A DNA stretch of 64,000 nucleotides from JAPOXR01 sp965221935 (GCA_965221935.1 CBDCSZ010000008.1:1-64000); one strand, 5' to 3'; counted from the stretch's first letter, positions 1 to 9,540 are shown. Numbers and translations: made by a program. Notes: a model not told the origin generated them from the sequence alone.

Positions 1-957
1 GGCGCGGCGACGAGGCGGAACACGAACAGCATGATCAGCAGGCTGTCGAACACGCGGCGGCGCTTCTGCCAGCGCGCGTCCTCGCGCGCCGCGCAGGATC
101 TCGCGGGCGCCCGCGCAGAGCGGCATCACATAGACACCCTTGCGCGTCTTTCCCCTGCCGGCGGTCTCCCCGATGCGCTTCCAGTTGGCGGCGCGGTAAC
201 ACGAGGCCCTGAACCGGGTCTCGTCGATGAAGGTCTCGCAGAGGACCGGCCGGTGCCCGTGGATGCGCTCCCAGTCGTCCGCGAGACGGCGCGTCGCCAT
301 GGCCAGCGCCGAGGAGGCCAGGTTCTTCGACCGCACCCATGGAAACACCAGAAAGCGGGAGTTGACCACCATCAGGCGCCGCCTGCGGTCGCGTGTCCGG
401 TCCGTCCATCCGATCCAGCGGTCACGGCACGGGAGCCGCTTCGTCACCGCATCGAACAGCAGGCACCCCAGCCTGCGCCCCTCTTTGTCGGTGACGAAGC
501 AGCGGATATGCGCCCCGAAGGGACGCCTGTGGCCGAGATAGTGGTGGCGGTCGACGAAGGCGTTCCACAGCTGCCGTCCTTCGGTGTCGGTGACCGGCTC
601 GACGCGGAGCGGACGCAGCTCGGACAGCGGCGCCGCGATCTCCGGCTGCGGGTCGGAGGCGGAGGTCCAGGCCGGCGCGTCGACGGCCTTCATGTCGCGG
701 ACGCTGTCCTCCCGCTTCGGCGGCAGACTGAGGATGCCGTGGCTCTCCAGCGTCTCCAGCATCCCGAGGCAGGCCCCGACCCTGTAGGCCCCCTTCGCCG
801 TATTCCATCCGAGATGCTCGCAGATGGTCTTCGCGAGTTCGCTGCGGCTGTCGTTCGGGAGCATCCCGACGGTCTTCTGGATGTCGGCGATCTGCCGCCG
901 GTTCAGGCGGCGGCCCGAAAAGGTGGTCGACTTGAGGTCGATGATTCGCTGGTCCAT
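1..957 (-). pseudogene. DUF4338/IS4-family transposase, N-terminal part, frameshifted
   Basis: The ATG is at 957 and the protein begins MDQRIIDLKSTTF, close to the intact copy at 29925-32144 (MDPRIEALKSTTF). About 290 codons can be read down to roughly position 90, covering the N-terminal module and the DUF4338-like region (CETFID, AANWKRIG). At about 75-105 the frame breaks and some 45 residues present in the intact copy are missing. The continuation (RWQKRR then LLIMLFVFRL) is in another frame. With a deletion plus a frameshift this copy is probably inactive and could move only with transposase supplied in trans. The DDE catalytic region lies off the left edge and cannot be judged. Confidence 0.75.
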
Positions 958-1119
958 GGGTGATTCCCGAATCTGCATGACCACAGGATGCAGATCGCCG
1001 GGCGCATGTCAAGGGGGGCGGTGCAAAAAATATTCCCGCGGCGAAAATCTCGTCATATCAACGCCTTGCAGGCCGCAAAAAACCGCGCCTGGAACGGCAA
1101 GTCTATCCGAATGCCATTG
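1..1119 (-). mobile_element. IS4-type element with DUF4338 transposase, copy 1 (partial)
   Basis: This is the transposase start side of the same element found complete at 29751-32241. The outer end is at 1110-1119, where AATGCCATTG matches the terminal sequence of the other two copies. The other end lies beyond the left edge of the window. The element sits directly against the remnant of an Fnr-type regulator, which it appears to have truncated. The next ten bases, GCCGTCCGGG at 1120-1129, would be the target duplication if the element follows the 10-bp pattern of the other copies. This cannot be confirmed because the partner end is outside the window. Confidence 0.75.
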
Positions 1120-1613
1120 GCCGTCCGGGAGGGGCAAGATCAAAATTCGATGTCATTGCCGCGTCCGAAGTCGAGATGTGTCAGTTTCGGGCCAGCGAAT
1201 TCGAGGATATTCTGTCCACCAGCCCGGCGGTCAGCCGGCGCATGCTTGAGATGACGCTGGATGAGCTGGATGCTGCCCGGATCTGGATGCTGGTCCTCGG
1301 CCGCTCGACGGCAAGGGAAAAGCTGGCATGCCTCATCGCCCTGCTCGTGCAGCACGAAGCGCGGCTGCGGCGGTCGCGGATCTGCGATCCGACGGAATTC
1401 GAGATGCCGCTGACCCGGGAAGCAATCGCTGACTTTCTTGGCCTGACAGTCGAAACCGTCAGCCGCCGCTTCACGGAATTCCGCCGGGACGGTCTGATCG
1501 AGTTCCGCGGGTGCCGCGGCATCATCATACCCCGGTACAAAGAGCTGATCCGTGAGACCGGTGACAGCGAAAACTGGCGCAAGGAATTCCACGGCGATTT
1601 TTGCCTGAATTGA
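1120..1613 (+). pseudogene. Crp/Fnr-family transcriptional regulator, 5'-truncated by IS
   Basis: An ORF open from the IS junction encodes the end of a cNMP-binding beta barrel (FDVIAASEVEMCQF). A long dimerisation helix follows, then a C-terminal winged helix with TREAIADFLGLTVETVSRR, the recognition-helix pattern of FixK/Anr/Fnr proteins. Full-length relatives have about 220-250 residues, whereas only about 165 codons remain. The missing N-terminus would lie beyond the IS copy at the left edge. An internal ATG at 1176 could start a 145-residue protein, but it would lack most of the sensor domain. The family call is firm. Whether the ligand was haem, an Fe-S cluster or nothing cannot be told, because the N-terminal cysteines are missing. 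Confidence 0.75.
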
Positions 1614-2168
1614 CCCGGACCTCCAAGACAGGCTCCCTCATTTCGCCGGCACACCGGCGTTCGCCGAATTGCCCGCCATCCGCAGCTTGAAATCGGAAAA
1701 CTTCCAGCGCCGCTGCAAGCCGTCATACGGCGGAGATCATTCGCGCATCCGGGATCGGTTTGCGGTAGAGGACAGGAGCGGCAACCGGCCCGGAGCCAGC
1801 GTGCGGGAACGGCGTGCGCAGGCGAACGGCATACATGCCCGCGCCGCCTCAGCCGCCGCCTCAGCTTCACCGCGCTTGTCGCAATGGCGGCGATGCAGCA
1901 TTCACTGCTCTGCGGCGCCCAGCCTCCATGCCGCGCGCCGTGAACAAACAGGAACGCGGCCATCGCAGAATTCCCTTGCTGTGCGTCATTGGGATCCGGG
2001 AGTCCTGCGGGTTTCTGATTCTATTTGAATTCTGCGGCGCATCCATGGCAAGGCATTCATGTGCGGCCGCTGCCGCCCAAGATGGGTTTCCTCTGTCCAA
2101 GGCCAGGATTTGACGGGCCTGCTTGGCGTTGGGCGCACAGCGCATACGATAATCGGGAATGGTGAAAG
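1614..2168. other. Intergenic, no gene recognised
   Basis: About 550 bases between the truncated Fnr gene and the MBL-fold gene. Short open frames exist on both strands but none has recognisable protein character. I see no tRNA and no clear repeat. It may hold the promoter of the following gene. Confidence 0.5.
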
Positions 2169-2849
2169 ATGAAGATCAAATGGTACGGTCAAGCGAGTTT
2201 TGCTGTTGAGGATTCAACCGGCCGGCGCATCGTGACAGATCCCTACGATCCGGAGAAAGCGGGTTACAAACCGTTTCCCGATGCCGCCGACATTGTCATC
2301 AAGTCGAGCAGCAGCGATGACTTTCACGACAACGATCATCTTGTGCCGAAACGGAAAGGGGCGAAAGTCGTGGACGCACTTTTGGTTGCGCAAGGTGGCG
2401 GCGGCGTGGAGGCCGGCGGGGTTCACTTCCGGGCCATCGAAGCAATGGAACACATCGACCATCCAAGCGGCCATCCCGATCAAAACGCCATGTACCGATT
2501 TGCGATGGACGGAATTGAAATCGGTCATATGGGAGATATCGGCACACCGTTCACCGAGGCGCAGCTGGATTTCTTTGACGGAGTCCATGTGCTGCTCGGC
2601 CATGCCGGAGGCTTTCCGGTGATTTCACTGGAAGAACTGATGCGCGTTGTCGCGTCGGTCAAGCCGAACTTGCTGATACCGATGCATTTTCGGACGCTTC
2701 GCTTCAAGCTGCAGAACATGTTTTTTATCTCCGAGTTTTTGAAACACTTTCCCGATGAAAAGGTTGACTTCGCCTCTGACTGCGAAGCTGATCTCACAGT
2801 GTCCGCGTTGCCGGAGCCGACGCGGGCCCTTGTGCTCGACTATTTCTGA
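2169..2849 (+). CDS. MBL-fold (UlaG-like) metal-dependent hydrolase family protein
   Basis: A 226-residue protein with the layout of UlaG/RomA-like metallo-beta-lactamase-fold proteins. It starts MKIKWYGQASF (typically a strand then GHA/S), then has a TDPYDP turn, IGHMGDIG in the middle and LLIPMHF near residue 175. The position where the family normally carries SHxHxDH reads SSSSDDFHDNDH (about residues 46-57), so several metal ligands look substituted and activity on the usual substrates is doubtful. The ATG follows a weak purine-rich stretch (ggtgaaag). It stands alone, followed by asd on the same strand. The substrate is unknown. Confidence 0.7.
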   Translation: MKIKWYGQASFAVEDSTGRRIVTDPYDPEKAGYKPFPDAADIVIKSSSSDDFHDNDHLVPKRKGAKVVDALLVAQGGGGVEAGGVHFRAIEAMEHIDHPSGHPDQNAMYRFAMDGIEIGHMGDIGTPFTEAQLDFFDGVHVLLGHAGGFPVISLEELMRVVASVKPNLLIPMHFRTLRFKLQNMFFISEFLKHFPDEKVDFASDCEADLTVSALPEPTRALVLDYF

Positions 2850-3010
2850 ACCCGCGCGCGCCGCCGGGGGGATTGGCGGACAACCGGAACCAGGATTGGC
2901 GCAGGTGAGCCGCCGCGGCCGGCCTGTCTGCCGTCGTGACGCAATTGAATCTTTTCAAGACTGCCGGGTTTCGGTTACAGCCGGACCGGTCAGCAAATGA
3001 TGGACTGATT

Positions 3011-4033
3011 ATGGGATACAGAGTCGCAGTTGTCGGGGCCACCGGCAATGTCGGGCGCGAAATGTTGAATATACTGGCAGAGCGGCAGTTTCCGGTCGAT
3101 GAAATCGCGGCCCTGGCTTCCAGCCGTTCGCTCGGCGCCGAGGTAGATTTTGGCCGTCGGCTTGTGGAGGTTGACGATCTCGCTGAGTTCGACTTTGGCG
3201 GCTGGGACATTGCGCTGTTTGCCGCCGGATCCGGACCGGCCGCAAAATATGCGCCGATTGCCGTCGACGAAGGCTGCACTGTCATCGACAATTCGTCGCT
3301 CTACCGCTACGAGCCGGACATTCCGCTGATCGTGCCGGAGGTGAATCCGGAAGCTGTTGAACTGGTCCGCAACCGGAACATCATCGCCAACCCCAACTGT
3401 TCGACTGCGCAAATGGTGGTGGCGCTGGCGCCGCTGCACGCCCGCGCTCAGATTCGCAGGGTGGTCGTGTCCACCTACCAGTCGGTTTCCGGTTCTGGAA
3501 AAGCGGCGATGGAAGAGCTGTGGGAACAGACCCGTTCCATCTACACACCGGGTGAAGAGGTGGAGGCAAAGGTCTATCCGACGCGGATTGCCTTCAATGT
3601 CATACCGCACATCGACAGTTTTTTGGAGGACGGCTCCACCCGGGAAGAGTGGAAGATGGCGGCGGAAACCAAGCGGATCATCGATGCGTCGATCGAGGTC
3701 ACGGCTACCTGTGTCCGCGTGCCGGTGTTTGTAGGCCATTCCGAGGCTGTCAATGTCGAATTTGAACGGCCGCTGGATGCCGCGGAAGCGCGGGAAATCC
3801 TGCGGCAGGCTCCCGGACTCATGGTTATCGATGAGCGTGAAGACGGCGGATACATGACTCCGAAAGACTGCGTGGGTGAGTATGCCACCTATGTCAGCCG
3901 GATCCGCCCGGATCCCACGATCGCCAACGGAATCAACTTTTGGTGCGTGTCCGACAACCTGCGGAAGGGGGCGGCCTTGAACGCTGTGCAGATCGCCGAG
4001 CTTCTCGGCCGCAGGGTTCTGCGGCGCGGCTGA
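3011..4033 (+). CDS. asd: Aspartate-semialdehyde dehydrogenase
   Basis: Reductive dephosphorylation of 4-aspartyl phosphate to aspartate semialdehyde with NADPH, the branch-point step to lysine/diaminopimelate, threonine and methionine; cytosolic. The 340-residue protein starts at the ATG giving MGYRVAVVGATGNVG (Rossmann glycine loop, residues 7-15). The catalytic cysteine is C130 in NPNCSTAQ. The substrate-binding stretch YQSVSGSGK and the C-terminal WCVSDNLRKGAALNAVQ signature are intact. An in-frame start 25 codons upstream exists, but it would add residues before the Rossmann strand that the family does not have. An essential housekeeping gene with no sign of damage. Confidence 0.95.
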   Translation: MGYRVAVVGATGNVGREMLNILAERQFPVDEIAALASSRSLGAEVDFGRRLVEVDDLAEFDFGGWDIALFAAGSGPAAKYAPIAVDEGCTVIDNSSLYRYEPDIPLIVPEVNPEAVELVRNRNIIANPNCSTAQMVVALAPLHARAQIRRVVVSTYQSVSGSGKAAMEELWEQTRSIYTPGEEVEAKVYPTRIAFNVIPHIDSFLEDGSTREEWKMAAETKRIIDASIEVTATCVRVPVFVGHSEAVNVEFERPLDAAEAREILRQAPGLMVIDEREDGGYMTPKDCVGEYATYVSRIRPDPTIANGINFWCVSDNLRKGAALNAVQIAELLGRRVLRRG

Positions 4034-4061
4034 CCGCCGATCGGACACCGGGCGCAGCGCA

Positions 4062-5450
4062 GTGCCATCGTTTCCTGAATTCGCTCCTGAAGACAGTCCT
4101 GCCGTCCCGCTGCGGCTGATTCGGGGAGGCGCCCGGCAAGACTGGACTGCGCACGGCTCTCCCTTTGCCAGGAAATGGATCAGCGCCTGCGGATTCGAGG
4201 GCAGGCCAGGCCAGATTCTGCTGGTGCCGGATGAAACCGGAGAACTGGCAGAGGCGCTTGTCGGGTGGCCGGGTGTGGGCGAGACGGAATGTAAGCGGTT
4301 CCGGCTGGCGGAAACCTTGCGCCAGCTGCCGGCTGGAAACTACCGTCTGCAGGGTGAACTGACATCTGACGAGTTGGATGAAGCGGCTCTCGCGTCGCTG
4401 TTCGCGCAATACAGTTTCGACCGTTTTACGCCGGCGGCCGGCTGCAGGGCGCGGCTGGTTCCGCCGCCGGGCTGCGATCGGGAACGGCTGCTGGCAATCG
4501 GCGCCGGTGAGTTCCTCACACGCGATCTTATCAACACGCCGGCGTCTGATCTGGGCCCGGATCAGCTGGAAGATGAAGTGAGACAGCTGGCCGAGCGTCA
4601 CAGCGCGGCGGTTGCATCGGTTTGCGGCGAGGAGCTGAAACACGGGTTTCCGCTGATTCATGCCGTCGGCTGCGCCGCCGCGGCGGAGCCGCGGCTTCTC
4701 GACCTGCAATGGGGTTCCACCGGCCCCTTGGTAACATTGATCGGCAAGGGAATCTGTTTCGACACCGGCGGTTTGAATATCAAACCGGGAAGGTCGATGG
4801 CCTTGATGAAGAAAGATATGGGCGGAGCCGCCGTTGCCGCCGGGCTCGCGGACATGATCTTGCGGCTGCGGCTGAATCTGCGTCTTCGCCTGTTGATCCC
4901 CGTGGCGGAAAACGCAATTGCGGGCAATGCGATGCGGCCCGGCGATGTGTTGACAGCGCGGTCCGGACGAACCGTCGAAGTGACAAACACTGATGCCGAA
5001 GGGCGGCTGGTCTTGGCCGATGCGCTGGATCTTGCTGCGGAAAGTGGCCCCGATCTGTTGATCACTTTCGCAACCTTGACCGGCGCCGCGCGGGTGGCGC
5101 TGGGGCCAGAGGTTGTTCCGTTCTTCACCGACAGCGAAACGCTCGCAGACCGTCTCGAATGTTCTTCTCGGCGCACGCGGGATCCGCTGTGGCGCATGCC
5201 GCTCTGGCGAGGCTATGACAGCATGCTCAAGTCAGATATCGCGGATGTTGTGAATTCGCCCGGCAGCGGGTTTGCCGGGGCAGTCACCGCCGCACTGTTT
5301 CTGCGCCGATTTGTCGGCTGCGGGCAAAACTGGGCGCATTTTGATCTCTATTGCTGGCAGCCGAAGGCTGAGCCGGGACGGCCGAAAGGAGGCGTTGGGC
5401 AAGCGTCGCGGGCAGTGCTGGATGCCTTGCCGGCGTTGCTCAACCTGTGA
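4062..5450 (+). CDS. M17 leucyl aminopeptidase family protein
   Basis: A 462-residue cytosolic metallo-aminopeptidase that removes N-terminal residues from peptides using two divalent metal ions. The N-terminal 150 residues are divergent, as usual. The catalytic half carries GKGICFDTGGLNIKP (about residue 228), MKKDMGGAA with the active-site lysine, and NTDAEGRLVLADAL (about residue 309), which supplies metal ligands and the arginine. The start is a GTG at 4062. The stop overlaps the start of the next gene (TGATG), a pairing of M17 peptidase with NlpC/P60 peptidase that I recall from other alphaproteobacteria. PepA and PepB subtypes cannot be separated by eye. Confidence 0.9.
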   Translation: MPSFPEFAPEDSPAVPLRLIRGGARQDWTAHGSPFARKWISACGFEGRPGQILLVPDETGELAEALVGWPGVGETECKRFRLAETLRQLPAGNYRLQGELTSDELDEAALASLFAQYSFDRFTPAAGCRARLVPPPGCDRERLLAIGAGEFLTRDLINTPASDLGPDQLEDEVRQLAERHSAAVASVCGEELKHGFPLIHAVGCAAAAEPRLLDLQWGSTGPLVTLIGKGICFDTGGLNIKPGRSMALMKKDMGGAAVAAGLADMILRLRLNLRLRLLIPVAENAIAGNAMRPGDVLTARSGRTVEVTNTDAEGRLVLADALDLAAESGPDLLITFATLTGAARVALGPEVVPFFTDSETLADRLECSSRRTRDPLWRMPLWRGYDSMLKSDIADVVNSPGSGFAGAVTAALFLRRFVGCGQNWAHFDLYCWQPKAEPGRPKGGVGQASRAVLDALPALLNL

Positions 5451-6271
5451 TGGATTGGCGCGTCACACCGTGCAATGGAAGGGTCGCAGCCGCTGAGATC
5501 AAAGGGCAGGTGGCCGCCGACAAATATGTGGCGGGGGAATGGCGCCAGTGCCATGCGGCGGTTGCCGGGCTGCATGCGTCGCCGGAGGGCGCGCTTTCGT
5601 GCCAGCTGCTGTGCGGCGACCGGTTCAGGGTTTTGGAAAGCGCCGCCGGCTGGGCGTTCGGCCAGTCCGGCCGGGATGGCTATGTCGGCTATGTGAAATG
5701 CGCGGCCCTTGGCGAATGCACGGAACGCACGCACTGGATTGGCAGCACATCGACCCATGCCTACCCGGAGCCGGACATGAAGACGGAGCCGCTGCGTTGG
5801 CTGCCCTACGGGGCGCGGATTGCCGCAAGGCCCGCCGAACGGGGATTTGTGGAGGCGTCAGGGGCAGGATTTGTGCCGCAGCAGCACGTGTACGATTGCC
5901 GGAACAGACCGGCCGACTATGTCCTGGAAGCCGAGAAATTCCTCTTTGCGCCGTATCTGTGGGGCGGCAACGGTCCGATGGGCATGGACTGTTCGGGACT
6001 GGTCCAACTCGTTCTGCATGCGGTTGGCCTGCCCTGTCCAAGGGACTCCGACATGCAGCTGAAATCGCTTGGAAACCCAGTCAGTGACACCGAAATCCGC
6101 AAGGGAGACCTGGCCTTCTGGACCGGTCATGTGGGCATTGTCTGCATGGATCGGCTCTTGCTGCACGCGACTGCCCATACGATGACAGTGGCACTTGAGC
6201 CCATCGACCGCGTGCGCGTGCGGATCGCCGATTCCAGGGAAGCGGAGTTTCTCGGATTCAAGCGGCTCTGA
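5450..6271 (+). CDS. NlpC/P60 family peptidase with N-terminal SH3-like domains
   Basis: A 273-residue protein probably acting on peptidoglycan or its recycled peptides. The N-terminal half has two SH3-like segments (for example DRFRVLESAAGWAFG, and GYVKCAALG). The C-terminal half is an NlpC/P60 papain-like domain with the catalytic cysteine in MDCSGL (about residue 181), the histidine in GHVGIV (about 227) and a further polar residue in the HATAH stretch. There is no signal peptide, consistent with cytosolic recycling of murein peptides next to an aminopeptidase. ATG at 5450 shares bases with the stop of the upstream gene, indicating translational coupling. An alternative GTG lies one codon earlier. 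Confidence 0.88.
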   Translation: MDWRVTPCNGRVAAAEIKGQVAADKYVAGEWRQCHAAVAGLHASPEGALSCQLLCGDRFRVLESAAGWAFGQSGRDGYVGYVKCAALGECTERTHWIGSTSTHAYPEPDMKTEPLRWLPYGARIAARPAERGFVEASGAGFVPQQHVYDCRNRPADYVLEAEKFLFAPYLWGGNGPMGMDCSGLVQLVLHAVGLPCPRDSDMQLKSLGNPVSDTEIRKGDLAFWTGHVGIVCMDRLLLHATAHTMTVALEPIDRVRVRIADSREAEFLGFKRL

Positions 6272-6404
6272 TCGATTTGATCCGGCTCTATAGAATTCCC
6301 CGCAACGATTCGCGAAACCGTCCGTGGTGACACCGGAAGTCAGTCAGGAAAGACCGTCACACAGGCGGGAAAGATAGAGCGCCGCCTCACGACCGAACCC
6401 TTCC

Positions 6405-6848
6405 TACCAAGTGGATTGTGGACGGCCTCGCACCCGGCAGCAAGGCGCTATCTGCTGGGGCCGCGACCTCGTCGGCGACGGGGTCAGAGTCCATGCCACC
6501 GGTCGCAAGCGTTACATGGTCCAGTCGATTGGCCGGCCAGCCTGAAGCGGGCGACGCTCGGGCCTGTGGAAGAGAAATCCGAGGAGGAGTGCCGGCGCGG
6601 TGCAGCGGCCTCCACAAAGCCTGGCAGACCGTGAGCGAGGCAGCGAAGCTGAAGGATGTCAGGATCCACGATCCTCGACACGGCTTTGCGTTTAGGGTGC
6701 TGGTGCTCGGCGAGACCTGCCGATGCTCGAAATGCTGCTGGAACACATCGATATCGAGACCACCGCGAGATACGCGCACCAGGCGCAGTATTCTGTCCAC
6801 GAGTCGGCGGGAAGAATCGCCACGAACATCTCTGAGGATATTCTATAG
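6405..6848 (+). pseudogene. Tyrosine recombinase (phage/island integrase), decayed
   Basis: Pieces of a P4/tRNA-type integrase can be read in several frames. They are VDGLAPGSK near 6415; GRDLVGDGVRVHATGRKRY at about 6460-6520; LKRATLGPV near 6545; then, after an internal deletion, HKAWQTVSEAAKLKDVRIHDPRHGFA (box II arginine) and finally ETTARYAH with the catalytic tyrosine, ending at TAG 6846-6848. At least three frame changes and the loss of the central region mean it is dead. It directly precedes the TIGR04255/HTH cassette and probably marks an old island insertion. I see no tRNA gene or attachment repeat beside it. Confidence 0.75.
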
Positions 6849-6987
6849 CGGTTCGGATGCTTTCGACTGTCGATCGAAAGTGACATGCCACCTGCATCCA
6901 GTGGCCACGACGACAAACATTGACTGTACCATTGCACAGGAAATCAGTTCACCCAAAATTTCACAATAAAACTGGAGAATCAGATGG

Positions 6988-7812
6988 ATGCAGATGACAG
7001 GTGACCCCACGCCGCTCGAAACAGAAATTCCGGTTGAGGTGCCGTTGCTGGAAGCGCCTCTTGTGCAGGTCATAGCGCAGATTCGGTTCCCGCCGATCCT
7101 TTCGATCCGCAAGGAGGACAACGTTGCGGACTTCCAAGAGGCGCTGCGCGCTGACTACCCGCACCTGCAGAGGAATGAAGTCAAAAACATCGACATAGGG
7201 CCTGGCCAGGATACCAGCATCTCGGAAGCGGTCATATGGAGACTCGCGGACCGCCCGGAACCGGCCACGTGGCGTGTGTCGCTCGGCGTGGATTTTGTCG
7301 CGCTCGAGACTAGGAATTATAATTCTCGCCGAGACTTCCTCGACCGTCTTGGAACGGTCGTCACCGGCGTGGAGAGCTGCATTCGGCCAGCCGAAGCCCA
7401 GCGTGTCGGATTGCGTTACATCGATAGGCTGGAGGGTCAGGCCTTCGATAGGATCGGCGATCTTGTTCGAGGGAACGTCCTCGGAATCTTGCAACCCGAA
7501 GAGGGTTCATGTGACACGCTTCGCAAAGCGACCGTTCATTCGATGACCCAAGTGCAGTTCCAGGCTGCGGAAGGCATGATCCGGGGATGGTGGGGCAATC
7601 TGCCACCGAATGCGACTTACGATCCCGATGCTCTCCAACCAACCGGGCAGCATAGCTGGGTGCTGGATTTGGACATGTTCTCACCGCATGCGTCAACATT
7701 CAGGTCGGATGAACTGGTCGTCATGACGGAGTCTTTCGCAAAGCGCATCTATTCGGTATTTCGGCTGATGGTGAACGACGAATTCCTGAGGTTCTATAGG
7801 GGAATGCCATGA
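6988..7812 (+). CDS. TIGR04255-like family protein (first gene of three-gene cassette)
   Basis: A 274-residue soluble protein matching my memory of the sporadically distributed TIGR04255 family. It has the opening PLVQVIAQIRFPPIL, the central WRVSLGVDFVALETRNY, then RVGLRYIDRL and the C-terminal FHG/FRSDELV-type segment. The biochemical function of this family is not established to my knowledge. It has no signal peptide or membrane segment. Its stop overlaps the next start (ATGA), so the two are co-translated. The pairing with an HTH gene behind a dead integrase suggests a mobile accessory cassette, possibly defence or toxin-antitoxin related. That is inference only. Confidence 0.7.
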   Translation: MQMTGDPTPLETEIPVEVPLLEAPLVQVIAQIRFPPILSIRKEDNVADFQEALRADYPHLQRNEVKNIDIGPGQDTSISEAVIWRLADRPEPATWRVSLGVDFVALETRNYNSRRDFLDRLGTVVTGVESCIRPAEAQRVGLRYIDRLEGQAFDRIGDLVRGNVLGILQPEEGSCDTLRKATVHSMTQVQFQAAEGMIRGWWGNLPPNATYDPDALQPTGQHSWVLDLDMFSPHASTFRSDELVVMTESFAKRIYSVFRLMVNDEFLRFYRGMP

Positions 7813-8456
7813 CCAATGCAGCGGAGTTAGCTACATCGACAGGCGCCCGCTACCCGGTTGGTGCAATCTATCGGGCAGTCGGCGGGGATACGAATGTCAT
7901 CCCATTCAGCAGGTTACGGTACCCCGAAACGGCTGCCGGCCCTCTATTGGCACTGCGTATGGACAGAACTTCTTCCAGCCCGTCAACCAAGATTCATGCT
8001 CAGGTCGGTCAGACCACGTCGGAAGCTATCCTTGAACTCAGACGTCGTTCAGGCCTGACATGGGAGTTGTTGAGCGAGCTCTTCGACGTCTCGCGCCGCA
8101 CCGTTCACCACTGGGCTAATGGCAGGGCGCCCTCCGCGCAGCATGAGCAGGAAATCCGCCGGACGCTGGATGCGGTTCGATGTCTTGACGAAGGAGACCA
8201 GCGCGCGACGCGCGACCGTCTATTGACAGCCGTCAATGGTCTGTCGCTCTTCGATCTGCTCGCGGAACGCCGCTACGCGGACGTACAAGGCCAGACAGCG
8301 GGATTAGCGTCAACAAATGCCGACCGTCGTCACACTGCCCTTTCGGAGGACGAACAGGCAAAGCGCCGACCGACACCGCCGATTCTACTGCTCAACGCGA
8401 TAGAAGAGACCGACCGGATATTGCGGTCGGGAAGGCGCGTGTCGTCCGCCCGGTGA
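7809..8456 (+). CDS. HTH domain protein (second gene of cassette)
   Basis: A 215-residue protein with a central helix-turn-helix of Xre type at about residues 75-115 (EAILELRRRSGLTWELLSELF followed by VSRRTVHHWANGRAPS). The flanking regions are low in conserved character: a proline/glycine-rich N-terminus and a charged C-terminus with LLLNAIEETDRIL. The start overlaps the TIGR04255-like gene by four bases. It could autoregulate the cassette or act as its DNA-binding component. No metal, nuclease or kinase motif is visible. Confidence 0.75.
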   Translation: MTNAAELATSTGARYPVGAIYRAVGGDTNVIPFSRLRYPETAAGPLLALRMDRTSSSPSTKIHAQVGQTTSEAILELRRRSGLTWELLSELFDVSRRTVHHWANGRAPSAQHEQEIRRTLDAVRCLDEGDQRATRDRLLTAVNGLSLFDLLAERRYADVQGQTAGLASTNADRRHTALSEDEQAKRRPTPPILLLNAIEETDRILRSGRRVSSAR

Positions 8457-8475
8457 GGAAGAAGTAACTGGCCAA

Positions 8476-9345
8476 ATGACGGGAGCGTTAGAGCAGGCGG
8501 ACCCGGTTGACAAAAAACTCCGCCACTGGCGTCAGGGCGATGTGTCGCGCGACTCCGGTCTGGAATTCTTGCATCTTGCCGATCTCTCCCAACCGCAAAG
8601 CCCGGCGTCCGTGGAGGCGACTGCCGAAGGGACCGACGAAACGCAGTCAGCTGGAATAGCGCCGGTTGTCGAAGAGGTGGCCGGCTTTGTCGTGTTGACT
8701 CAGACCTGTGATATCGTCCGGTCGTGCCTGGAACGGCCCTATATCGAAGTTGCGCCTCTGGTGGAGTTGGACGCCGATCTCGTGGAACAGGTACGTCGTC
8801 AAAAAAGACCGTCCCTTGCTTACATACCTGCCGCGGCAAAAGACAATCTCGTTGCCGATCTCGACCGTATCATGATCATGACCGTTGATAAGGCTGTGCT
8901 CTCAAAGTGGTCGAGGATCCCCGGCTGGCGCACGGACGCAGAGGCCCGGGAATTTGCACGCGCACTCGCGCGAAAGCGGTCGAGATTCGCGTTTCCGGAC
9001 GATTTCGTTAGCGCGGCGGTCCGCTTGCGGCGCCGGCTGACAGAAAAGCACAATCGAGCGAGCGCCGAAGGGGGCCACTTGCGGGCGCTCCGTGAAATTC
9101 GGGTTCGGGCAGCGACGTTATGGGACGCCGACGACGTGAAATTGACGTTCTGGTTCATCAAGGACCGTGATCCCAAAGACAGCGAAACTGACTGGTCCAA
9201 CCAAGTGGAGCATTGGGTCCAGCTGCTGGACCGGTCCGGCCGTTTCCAGATTGTAACTTCAGTCGCGTGTCGCCTCGATGACATCACTGCACGCGACTAT
9301 ATCGAAAGCGACGCACTCGATTTGGAGAGACTGTCTGTCGAGTGA
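8476..9345 (+). CDS. Unknown protein with VVLTQTCDIV motif (third gene of cassette)
   Basis: A 289-residue soluble protein not assigned to a known enzyme. Visible features are an N-terminal WRQGDVSRDSG, the strongly patterned VVLTQTCDIVRS at about residues 75-86 (a Thr/Ser-Gln-x-Cys-Asp motif that I associate with a recurrent family of uncharacterised proteins), and several arginine-rich helices. It starts 19 bases after the HTH gene, with gaggaag upstream acting as a possible ribosome binding site. Together the three genes form a compact operon 6988-9345. Nothing in the sequence shows the activity. A nuclease or modification role is possible but unsupported. Confidence 0.6.
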   Translation: MTGALEQADPVDKKLRHWRQGDVSRDSGLEFLHLADLSQPQSPASVEATAEGTDETQSAGIAPVVEEVAGFVVLTQTCDIVRSCLERPYIEVAPLVELDADLVEQVRRQKRPSLAYIPAAAKDNLVADLDRIMIMTVDKAVLSKWSRIPGWRTDAEAREFARALARKRSRFAFPDDFVSAAVRLRRRLTEKHNRASAEGGHLRALREIRVRAATLWDADDVKLTFWFIKDRDPKDSETDWSNQVEHWVQLLDRSGRFQIVTSVACRLDDITARDYIESDALDLERLSVE

Positions 9346-9540
9346 ACACTCCGAACATTCTCTGCTCGCGCCACCACCCGCCCGCTGCGGCCGCCGGTTT
9401 GAAAAAATCCGCATTCGGATTGATGACGGCACGCATTCTGGCCGAACGATTTGTTCTTATAAATGAATATATATCAACAAGTTGTGGCACTACTGAAAAA
9501 TGAACCGGTGTCCCTCCGGCGGCAGGCCGCCGATCCGGCC

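Noticed and set aside
1..963. A 310-codon frame on + at the left edge.
   Set aside because: It is antisense to the copy-1 transposase, whose minus-strand translation aligns with the intact copy at 29925-32144.
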